A DNA stretch of 64,000 bases, taken from Prosapia bicincta (taxonomy: Eukaryota > Arthropoda > Insecta > Hemiptera > Cercopidae). Below the pieces are notes generated by a model. The model made no database searches. It worked only from the letters and a program-made list of their open reading frames with translations, and was not told where the DNA came from. The translations under genes were made by a program, and so were the position numbers. This document shows, in pieces, positions 53,670 through 64,000 of the stretch; the first letter of the stretch is position 1; every line of letters begins with the position of its first letter. The DNA is taken from the NCBI GenBank assembly GCA_036971475.1, contig JBAIZL010000001.1:95945350-96009349 (forward strand), read 5' to 3'.

Positions 53670-56600
53670 TATTAAAAATCTAACCTCACGTGTAAACATA
53701 TTCAAATGAGGTACTCTCTTTAATTCATTAGGCTACTTTTCAACTAAATATGGTTTATATTCAAGATCACAAGGTGATTCCATTGGTATATACAATTTAA
53801 TACCATTTACAATGAATTGTGTTTTTTGTCAAATTATTCCTAGTCTCTATTTTTATGCTTCATATAGTTTTGTTTACTATATCCTCTCTATCGCCTGTTA
53901 ATATTTTTTTCAATCATCGACAAACAAGGGGCAATGTATACACTGTATTATTTTTTAGCCGACCTCATTATATTTGTTGTATTTCCCTATTTAATGTCGT
54001 GTTAAATGTCTATACGTTTTGGGTGTTCAACGTGCCTCTTATTTAGATGAGCTGGCCATCACTATGCTGCAGACAGTATACACTCACTAAGGCCCAGTAA
54101 AATACGCTCGAGGCTAGTTGTACCTAAATAGCCGATCTCTTATAATTTGTCGCGCAAATTTTAATGAGTTCTAATTAAAATTTTTGAAATTATGTCTCAG
54201 TTAAATTTTATACCATTTTCAAAGCGGCTGCAGACAAGTTCACCAAACATATAGTTTCAGCTTCAGAATACACTCAGTAATTAAAGGTAAATTGCTTCAT
54301 TGAGCTCTCGGTAAAAATTAAATACAATTAAGAAAATACCAGCGTTTTGGCAATGTTCATAAAAGTGGAAGCAAACAGTTTCGAAATGAGATATAAACGC
54401 ACTTGAATGCATAAGAAACTTTCAAACGAATTTAATTATTTCAATGCCTCCAATTTAAATCAGTTATAATTACCTATAAAGATTGTAAACCCATCCGATA
54501 ATTTACAACTTATTCTCAGATGATAATTACATTTCAATAAGCAGTAGCTGTTATTATTATTTAATTTTCAAACAACTTGAATTGTGAGCGTTCTTGAAAT
54601 AAACAGTTTGAATGAAATCAAACTAAACACTGCACTGGCAACTTTTCTGGTTCATTAGGCGCTTAATCGATTACATTAAGGTAATAAAGCGTGTGTCCTA
54701 TAGATAAGAACATTCGATGCATTGTTCCAAGCTGACCTCCCTCCCGCAAATAGCCAATCCCTCACTGTTGGAATGAAATCAATATTAAATGTTCAGTTCT
54801 CTCCAAAGCATTCAATTTGTCAAAATAAACAACTTCTGTTCTTTTTTTACACTTAAACCTGTAAGTTCAAGGAAATTAAAAACTCTCTAGTTTTATTAAG
54901 TGTTTTAAATGTTAAAATAACAAATTTAAAACATTGGGGTAGATTCGTAGCTTGTTTAAATTTTAATAGTAATAACAATAAACCCATTTCCACAATACGA
55001 TGTAATCACTAGTAATAACTAATTACAAACATTGCATATATTTCAATTTCGACTGCCTTGTGTACATTTGCACGATGAATAAATAATAAGCATCATCATC
55101 ATCATTGATGATTACAATAAACCTACAGAGCAAATACGTTTGTTAAGAAAACATTCTTTTGTACAAAATGTAATACGTTGTAATCATTACACTGATAAAG
55201 ATGACTCGGCCATCGGAATGTACATAGAGTTTAATGTATATAATTTTGTAAATTAATTATAATTTGATTAATATGTATTTTCTATTGAGGTGTGTTCATT
55301 GAATTTTACTTTTAATTTTTGTTTTAATTCTCGTGTGAAATAGCATGCTCGCCTGGTTAAAAATAAATTTTGCTTCTGTGAGTTATAAACCAAAAGAATC
55401 AAATTATTTAAAATTCTTCTTTAATTGCCCTATGTTTGGCTTATCTAACGTTCAGTGGCTTTGTAGAGTTTCAACCCTCCATTTACTGCATACCATCGGT
55501 TCTCTCCATCTTATAGGCCTTCTGCCGATTTTTCAGTTGTTCAATTTGGCTTCCAATTTTAAATCTTTAATGATATTCATTCTCCCATTTACCCTTTCCA
55601 ATTTAATTTTATTCTATTTTTCTTCAACTCTCCTCTATGTTCTTTAGTTTTTATATTCTTTGATTCTGAACTTTGTCTGATAGTGTCAGTCGATAACCTC
55701 TATTCCAGAACATCATTTTGATAGCGTTTAATATGTTCCCTATAATGATCTTCATGTTTTCTCCGTTTACAGCCCTTGTTTCAGATCCAAACATAAAATA
55801 ACGTTCTAATTTTATTCTAAAAATCTGGTATAAAGCCTTTATTGAATTCGTAATACCGTTAATTCTCCTTGGTGTTTCTGTCGGTTTGTTATTATTCCTT
55901 TTTACTTAGTTATTATGGATATTTAGTCTGATCAATCGTTATATCCAAATAAGTAAACAATTATTTATCCTCCTTTATATTCTTAGATTTTATGAAATCA
56001 CTTTCAATATTTAAGTCTTCTGTGATTCCAATTACCAAGAATCGTGTTTTTTTAAATTTATTTTTAATTTACATTTTTTTAAATCTTCATCTAGATTTTG
56101 TGTCTCTCATATTTATATTAAAATTTTTTTGAGCATCAGGAAAAACAAGATGTCTGTTATAAATCTGTTGCAAATAATGTACGTCAAAAATAATGTACAC
56201 AAAGTTGTTTCAACAAAACTTGAATGTAATTTTTTACATTTTAGGCTAGTATTTAATTTAGTAATAACTCTATATTCATTTTTGTTGTTCAAAAGAATAT
56301 GAAAGATTCACCTTTTCGCTGAACGTCTAAAGGTTTTTAACATGAAATACTGTTTTGATAACAGTATTTTTATAGTTTTATTTTTCTTCTGGGCAACATC
56401 TTTAATTTTTGGTTCGATCAATATAAAAAATTGTTGATAGTATATTTTTAAACTGCTTTGAATTTAACTTGTTTCTTTGAAACATCATATGAACGCAAAT
56501 ATATGAAAGCCCTAATGTATTTGAACCTACTCATATAATAAGAAATTACACTGTTTTAAAACAAAAAGCTTAAATAAAATTTTGCAAAAACCTACACATT

Positions 56601-57276
56601 GCAAACATTTATTTAATTATTTTACAAATTTGTACAAAATAAAAAAAGTAAGATGTCAAAATAATAGGAAGTAATTCTCTGACTTTAAAATTTAAACGTT
56701 TAAAAAATGTTTCTGCCTGGCGAAAACAAATATAAGCCATTCCTTAAAACCAGAGAATTAAATACTTTGTTTCTCTTTTTGTTTGGGAATTCATCGCGGG
56801 GTATTAAGAAGACCTCTTTTAAAAATATACAGGACTTTTATTACCTCCGCGCTACAACTTTTACAAGAATATTTTACCCAGAGGCTTGCTTTCTTATTAT
56901 TCCTCTTTATAATTCTCGTTCTGTTGCTTAATCCTAGTTCCTAAAATGTACCGCGAAAGGAATGGATAAGTATTATAAATCCATTCGTCTGTTGTATTTA
57001 AAACATTTAGTTACAGAAAAGGGTAGACGTTTATTTTGCAGCTAACCATACATGAAAGGCAATTTATTATGTTGTAGTTTTAGTAAGACATTAGGTTTTG
57101 CAGCTTGTCATTTAAATTGACTGCTGTAGAAATATGTGATTAGTGTTATTTTTCAAGTTAGGGGTATAACAAGAAGTTTTTGTATTTTGAAAAAAGTTTC
57201 TGTTTTATGCCATAAGAATGAGCTAGGCCTATACGCTGTGGGACAAGTTTATTTCATCCTAGCAGTGTGGCGGATC
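53670..57276. other. Gene-free stretch
   Basis: No supported gene or element. Open frames at 53819-54046, 55345-55647 and 56707-56931 are hydrophobic, AT-driven and without domains. Confidence 0.45.
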
Positions 57277-57587
57277 TAGAAATATATATCGAATTCTGTA
57301 GTCTATTACGTTCGGTGAATCTTAATTAATCACTTTAACATTAGTTTATTGACTATCCGTACTTTAAATTTTTTAAATTTGTGAAACCTCACTGAGACAG
57401 AACGTTTTCGATCGCTATGTGGCGATCTTCATCAGTGTCTTCCACTGATGACACTGTAGACACTGATGAAGATCGCCACATAGCGATCCCAAAAGTTCTG
57501 TCTCAGTAAGTTTTCACAAAATTAGAAAATTTAGAGTTCGGATAGTCATAAACTAATGTTAATGTGATTAATAAATTAGAAATATAT
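57277..57587. repeat. Foldback family B, full inverted pair with 11 bp TSD
   Basis: A 289 bp element (57288-57576) flanked by TAGAAATATAT at 57277-57287 and 57577-57587. The arms mirror around 57445. The left arm extends further (GAATTCTGTAGTCTATTACG) than the right. Confidence 0.85.
57395..57440 (-). ncRNA. Hammerhead-like motif, best copy (family B)
   Basis: 46 nt: stem I AGACA/TGTCT (5 perfect pairs), core CTGATGA, one A, hairpin GATCGC-CACATA-GCGATC (6 pairs), GAA, palindromic AACGTT, C. All conserved core positions are present. The plus arm at 57458-57503 keeps stem I, core and hairpin but GAA is CCA. Confidence 0.65.
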
Positions 57588-57867
57588 TATGAGAGGGGTT
57601 GGTGGGGTAGAAGAAGGAGTCCCCCGTATGGAACATATATAACTATAGTGTAAACTCTAAGAGTCTTCAATAATAGGGAAACAGTTATATACCTAATCTG
57701 TGACATTATACAATCATTAATTAGCCTCATTTACTATATAACTACAATACAAACTACCTATTTATTACATTGGGGGTATTTATTAATGAATATAGTATGG
57801 TATTATACTGATTAATATGGGTTTGTAAACATACAGGTATTCTACTAATTAGTAAGTGGATTTAAAT

Positions 57868-58008
57868 CAGGGACGAATACACGAATGGAAACATAGAAGG
57901 TGGCATTTTATTTTACATTTACAGTGTTATTTTATAGTTGGAAAAATTTTCACTTGTCCATACGAGGAGGGCTTGAGCCCTAAAGCTTCCCAATTAAATC
58001 CGCCCCTG
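57868..58008. mobile_element. Possible short hAT-like MITE
   Basis: CAGGGACGAATACACGAATG at the left and AAATCCGCCCCTG at the right resemble the ends of the hAT at 31502-33441. No target duplication was found. Confidence 0.35.
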
Positions 58009-58559
58009 CATCCGAGTATGACAGTTACCACTTTCAGGAGAAAGCTTTCTGGTCCGATTGACTTACGGCACTCACGGAGATAGCCGATACTTCCGTCACC
58101 TGAACCAAATGGTTTGCCGCCTAAGAAGGGTTGTGAATAATAGATAGGTTTATGTATGACATAAAATTCTTTAGTATCGAATTTAGGGTATGGTGTTATC
58201 TCGTGTGCAAGGTCAAATACCCGAATTAAACCTGCCTGTCTACTAGTGTAGTCAAAAATGGATTTCTAATGAAATTATTTTTCTCGGTTACACCCCTCTG
58301 TACGAACAGGATAAGAAAGGATATGTGAAATTAGATAGGATTGAGATGGGACATAATCATCACTCGGTAATGGGAACTGTGGGAAATTATTGCATAAAGT
58401 AGTGTACCCGAAGTGGACTTATTCTTTATCGGGGTCGTTGAGGGTTATCTCCCCTCAATGTGATAGTGGTGAGATATTAAAATTCTTACACGTGTGAAAG
58501 TGTTCGTTTAATGTTCATACTTACTAAAATAAAACTTACTAACTAGGGAATAGATTTAA

Positions 58560-59500
58560 AAAATAAAATCTTTGTTTCTACTGAGTAACTCAAATAAATT
58601 ATTACCTCTTTAAAAATACGTAACAAATTCAGTTTTAATCGATAAAAAGAAAGCAATTTATCATTACCATGAAAATGTCATAAAAATAATAAATACAGTA
58701 GTCCTTTTCTTGGATAATTTATACCTGAAAAAATAATGAAAGTAAAATCGTAAAAGTAATGAAGCAATAATGGGGATGAAAATCTCCATGGCTTATAAAA
58801 GTTTAAGTTATTTTTTCCTTGGAATGAGAGTTCGAATGGAACTGTAATACCTTGAAAAATAAAACCGCTACTAACATTGAAATAGGTATAAGGAATTAAA
58901 CGAATGTTTATACTTTAAAAATTAAAACAAATTGTTCTTTCTCTTAAAATACCTAAATATTAAATTTTCGTTTAACAAACTCAACTCAATTTGTCATTAC
59001 CATGGAATTGTCAAGCAAGGAAATTTTCGTTTCCATGGAAATACCCGATTCAAACATAATTTCCATTTTAATGGAAATATCATTAAGGAAATACCATTTT
59101 TCATATTAAGGAAAATATAACTGTTACTAACGTTGAAATTCTGTATTTCAATTTATTTTTACTGTGCAGTATAATAAAACAGTTCAATATTTTTAAATTA
59201 ATAACTAAATACATTATTCTTTCTCTAAAACTACCTACAAATTAAATTTTCTTTAAAATCTGAAATTAAATTTTGTCAATACCATGGAAATGCTGTACAA
59301 TATTAAATTCTCGTTTCTATGGAAATGCCTAAAATAGTTCTCATAGAAATACTTAACAAAATTAAATATCCGTTGTCAAGTAATGCAATGAAGAAATAAA
59401 AGTGCTATTACCACGGTTTCATCCAGATCATATAAATTTAATAGTAATGGAAATATCTTGTGTTATTACCGTGGAAATACACGAGAAATAAAAATCAAAG
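58560..59500. repeat. Degenerate long tandem repeat with TACCATGG motifs
   Basis: Segments such as TTTGTCATTACCATGGAA recur at about 58657, 58990 and 59272 (spacing 333 and 282 bp). Each is preceded by ATTCTTTCTCT and AAATTAAATTTTC-like blocks, and extra CCATGGAAAT copies lie between. Confidence 0.55.
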
Positions 59501-62500
59501 TTTCTTCGTAAATAATGATTACAATTTTTATTAAAATTTGTATCGTAATAGATTGTCAGTCTCTTATTATCAACAACTCACTCAGTTTTATGCTTCCTGT
59601 AATCTTGGCTGTCTCGTTTGTTATTACGGTTTTCTTAAATTTTAGAAATCTTTCATTTCCTAATAAGACCGGTGTTTTGAATTGGGTCTTTAAAATAAAC
59701 AAAATCATGAAAGAGAGACCACAAAGTAAAACCCTATTCCTTATATTAAGTCATCTTATCACCAGGTATTAAACCCTCCAAGAATAACGTATGTCATGGA
59801 AATATCGCATATTTTTGACATGGTCATCAAAATATAAGGGTTTACATAACAATGTAATACTTAATACTATTGGGCTTTTTAAACAAAATATCAGTTAAAA
59901 ATTTTAATAATTATCAGCTAAAAACTATTTAATATTTTTTTTAGGTGGATAGGTCAAATTTTTTAAAAAATTTGTATATGCTGTTGGTTTTTATTTAATT
60001 ATTTAGAAACTTTTAGTATAGTCTTCTGAACGACCAATATTTCATATTGTAGGCTATTGTCTTTTTAAATAAAAGAATTTATTCATGTCTAATTATGACT
60101 TGTAATTTTATAGTCAATTTGAGAATCAGACTTAATTATTCTCAACTTAATTTCTAAATTTTCCATCTTAATAATTGTTATAAGCAGAATAGGTTATAAA
60201 TAGGTTATTTTTTTGTTTTATCAACTTTTAAATCTTTCTAATTAACTTTTAAACATTTAAATCATGCCAATCTTTGTTTACATGAATCTAGTAAGTTGTT
60301 AAGTTCTAAATTGTGCTATAACCGGTCTAGATTTTGACTAAATACAAACTTTTACAAATTAAGGATAAATACGATATTAATAGAAGCATCTAAAATAAAT
60401 ATAGCAGTATTGTTGAATCAAAAACTGTAGTAAAAGAAGTTTTTTGAAAGTCTGAAAGTCGAAATAAAAACGCTACTTCCTTCGTTTAGAATTAATCATT
60501 TCTATATTCAAGCGACTATCAGTGATTGAGATTTAGTAATTTTTATCAATTATTTTGTTATCGGGTAAGGTTTGATGATTTATTTTTTTAAATACGTAAT
60601 TACATTTTTTTAAAAGTAAACATTTCTGGTTTTAAACTACAACGTGTTTTGCTTCGCGAAAACGCATTACCACTTGTTTAAAAGGAAATACATCAGCTTA
60701 CAGCAACCGATAACTGGTATAAAAGCATTAAAGTGTAGTGACAGTGGGAGACCATTCAACCATTAGCCGTGACGCAAACTTTCTTAAATCCTTTTCGCTG
60801 AATGGGGAAATATATAGTTCACCTTAAGGGGAACATTCTACGCAGTAAGCCTATAAAGTTAGGGATATAAACTTTTAATTAATTACAAAAGCATGACATT
60901 TATTTTTCAAGCAAACTTTGAACGGATTTAACCTACGACAGAGTGTATTTAACGCATAGATCGTCTAAAAATGACGTTTACAAAAATAAATTTAAAAGTT
61001 TCAAATTTATTAACTTGCGGGAAAGCTACTCTATTCAATAAAACTGTCAGCTAGTTTTATGTTTCAGTACGTGTCGTTTGTATTGTGACCTTTCAAAAAA
61101 CATTTCAGTATTTTAAAGTGGTTTTCTTTAGAATGTCTGAGCCATCAATGTCACATAAGACGTTAGCAAGTAAGTCTCTTGATAGAAAAGTGTCCAAAGC
61201 TAGAGCAAGAAAACTATTAGACTCTATAGTAAATGAGTAATGTCCGGCTGGCGGGTAGTACAACAGTAGCCGACTCACTCCGTCTGAGTAAGTTTTCTCT
61301 CAAACTGCTACCTCCCCTCCTAAGGACAGAGAGAGCTTCATTACTCGGCTCACTACCTATACTCCAATTGATATGCACTTGGGAGAGAAACATTAAGTAG
61401 TATTTCCTCTTCTGTTGTAAGAAGTAGCAGAAATGCTGAATTGCATTCAGAAAAATACACTTTTGAAAAGTATTAAAAAGATTTATATGTCTCTACTATA
61501 AAATATTTCTCAAGAAACATTCTCAATAAATTCGGACAAGCCATAGGGGTACGAAAATTTTTATTCCTTGATGTGGACAAAGGAAGACTGTATTCGTTGG
61601 CTTTTGACATTTTCTTGAGTACGAATTGTTGGTGTGGCTTTAACTATGTGTTTGGAGTTGAACTGTACAATCATATCGTATCATATGATCGGCGAAAAAG
61701 TCTTTTGATCAACGGTTCTGCTGATATGATGTAGTTATTTATTTGTGGGATTCTCAGAGCGTGTTTTCAAATTGAATTTCAAATTCAATTGAACACGTTT
61801 CAATTGAATTTTATTTTATTTTCTGGAAAAAAAATTACTCAGTTCTCTGTTAACCTTTACACGAAATGTCACGTCAATATAAATGCAATGGGTTCATATT
61901 ACTTTCGTTTTGGAACGGTTAAAGTTCTATTCCATAAATTTTTATACTTTAATCTTTATTAATTTTTCAACTAGGCAATTGCTATTTCTTCTTTAATAAA
62001 TATACACTTAATGATTTCAACAAATATTAATTTCGTAATATCAGATTTGTTGAATGAGGAAGTCAGCTTGTTTATCACGCCTTGTTTGTAGAAAATTGTT
62101 GCTTCATGCTCATAACAGACATATTTTTTTACTCTTTTGTAAACAATTTATAAAATTATATTTATTCATTTTTTGGCCTTTTCTTATAAAGTTTTACAAT
62201 CTAGTTATCCCCTTTAATGATTAACTTGGTTTTGTCTGCTTTATGCAGCTATTTATTCTTTTAATATATCAAGCAGTTAATTTAAGCCATTGGCTTAGCA
62301 GAAATAAAACTGTAAAAACAATAGATATCACTCTACAATAAATAATAGACATAATTATAAGTAAGTTTAGAATATAGGAAATGCTTAGAGAGTGCCAAAG
62401 TTCTCCAGTAGAGGTCGTGCTTACAAATACCTCCCCAGAGTCTAAACATAGTAGGGCAAATATTCATATAGTTATTAAGATTTGGATAGCTGAAAAAAAT

Positions 62501-63580
62501 ACTCATTCAAACACTATTCTAATTATTATATTTTTCCTTTATAAACCTCTATAGTCTTCATTTTCTAATGTTTTCAATAGACTAACATAACCCAACCTAA
62601 CGTAACCTAATCTGGCCTGTATCTATTTTATAAACTGTTCATATAACTATAAATAGTTTAGTATAAAAGTTAATTTTGCACTTAATGTATTTTAGTGGAG
62701 AGAAGTAATATTTTTTTTTTATATTATGGGAACTTATTATTCATATATTTCTTGCAGACTGCTAATGTTTTCTCACAAACAACAAAAATATTTCAACCTC
62801 CTTAACTTGAATACGCGGCATTTGCTAGGCTCGTGTATATCTTCCACTTCGATGTGTAGGACACGTCTTCACTAGCATAACCCTACCATAAGAGGACACT
62901 AGCATAACACTACCGTCAGGGTTTTACCGTCAGGGTTTCGCTCACCATATTATATGATTACCACTTATAAGTACGGCGTTGGAAAAATATCAACATTATA
63001 CGTGAATTTCAAGTAATCTTTTTGGTTTTAGTTTAGTATTAATTGTTATAACAAATGGGCTATTATTTTGGCATTGGTAGTAGGCCAATTTCAGACAGAA
63101 ATACTATAATTTTACCTTTAAAGAAATTGTCTCTTTTAAAAGTTTTAAATAGTGGGTTACGTGAGAATCGCGTGCTTCAGGATAGGATTGCACGTTGTTA
63201 TGTGTTAATTTAGTGTTCGTCATTGTTCTTTGTGCTTCCCGTAACCGGATATACTTTGTGAACGCGGCTTGATTACTTACTTAATTAGGCTGAACATCTG
63301 CCCACAGTAAAGTACCCTTATACTGCTGCATCCAGCTAATTGGTACGACAACACGTCGAGTAATCAATTATGCCATTAAATCGTTTGTTGGCATTTAACG
63401 AAGTCTGAGTGCAGAGACATACTCGTGTATATACACGTACATACATTTAGTGTGAGTAGCAAGTAAATATCCTTTTCAATGTTTTAATCTAGTGGTTCGC
63501 CCGCACCCAGATATCTTAGTTTATCACTTTCATCGTTGCGCCACACTTAGTCCGTATTAGCGGCCGTAAAGTCTGTATTA
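59501..63580. other. Gene-free stretch
   Basis: No supported gene. It contains a telomere-like pentamer run at 62585-62612 and a small CAATTGAAxxxxTTCAAATTG palindrome region near 61770-61805. Confidence 0.45.
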
Positions 63581-63582
63581 GG

Positions 63583-63855
63583 CCTGTTTCACACGGACCA
63601 CTAAACGCCAACGAATCGTTGGAAAGCGCTGTAGGCTGGGGCAAGAAATCGCCGGGTTCCTTTCAGACGGCAAACGCGAGTTTCGACGTTCTACTGCGAT
63701 TCCTTCCTCCTAAAAAGCCAGAACGCTCCACGACCGCATTGGTCCAGGACTCGGTAGTTTTGGCATTTCCTGGCGTTTGTCGCGTCTCGACTCTGCTGGA
63801 ATACAAACGTTTTTCTTCACTTCTGCTGTTTTGCTGTTTTTCAAAACTAAACTAA
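63583..63855. other. GC-rich block, possible transposon end
   Basis: It starts GGCCTGTTTCACACGGACCA, a sequence type seen at the ends of some DNA transposons. It is markedly GC-richer than its surroundings and contains a 78-codon plus frame with no domain. The partner end is not visible. Confidence 0.3.
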
Positions 63856-64000
63856 TGACATGTAATAAGATATAATGTTGTAGTTAAACTTTTATTTCTT
63901 TTCAATTTGTTCTTTTAAGTTTCAACTTTTAATCTCAACACTATGAATCACATATTTATAAAACTTTGTTAAATTATATAATTCTAAATTAAAATTATTA

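Noticed and set aside
55345..55647. 100-codon hydrophobic plus frame
   Set aside because: Composition follows the local AT/T-rich bias and no known domain or splice context is seen.
63619..63855. 78-codon plus frame as a small gene
   Set aside because: It lies in a GC-rich block that begins like a transposon end; no domain, splice or start context supports it.

Overview
This window looks like nuclear DNA from an arthropod, most likely an insect with a large, AT-rich, repeat-laden genome. The basis is one spliced gene with canonical GT/AG introns of 0.8-7.5 kb, long (TA)n and (GT)n arrays, and decayed copies of mariner, Tigger/pogo, piggyBac, hAT and BEL/Pao elements. The species cannot be named from sequence alone.

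Positions 1417-38876 (+ strand) hold the only convincing protein-coding gene: a fatty-acid amide hydrolase 2-like serine amidase. I rebuilt it as ten coding exons (1569 nt, 522 residues plus stop). Every exon joins in frame, and the catalytic residues Lys124, Ser199 and Ser223 have exactly the spacing of mammalian FAAH (75 and 24 residues). The nine introns are full of decayed transposons. Intron 1 has a hAT-like MITE and foldbacks; intron 3 a BEL/Pao pol relic; intron 4 a Tigger relic and two foldbacks; intron 5 two foldbacks and a pogo-type MITE. Intron 6 has mariner and piggyBac relics; intron 7 a split Tigger and an internally deleted piggyBac; intron 8 a nearly complete hAT skeleton and a mariner scrap; intron 9 a second copy of the deleted Tigger.

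Positions 38877-64000 are gene-poor. They hold two possible noncoding or 5'UTR exons (46302-46383, 48071-48122), a 0.7 kb (CT)n/(TA)n/(GT)n block with a higher-order pattern, more foldback repeats, and a degenerate tandem repeat at about 58560-59500.

The most interesting signal is not a protein. At least seven different short repeat families, many as inverted palindromic pairs, share one hammerhead-ribozyme-like layout: a 4-6 bp stem I, a YYGAYRA-type core, usually one extra base, a hairpin stem II, GAA, a self-complementary 4-8 nt block where stem III should be, one base, then the other half of stem I. Stem I and the palindromic block differ between families but stay complementary, which argues for RNA structure. 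Two families keep the strict CTGANGA and GAA core. The pattern, together with inverted arrangement, an 11 bp target duplication in one copy and association with (TA)n, fits relics of Penelope-like retroelements or related retrozyme-like elements, but no reverse transcriptase of that class is visible here.
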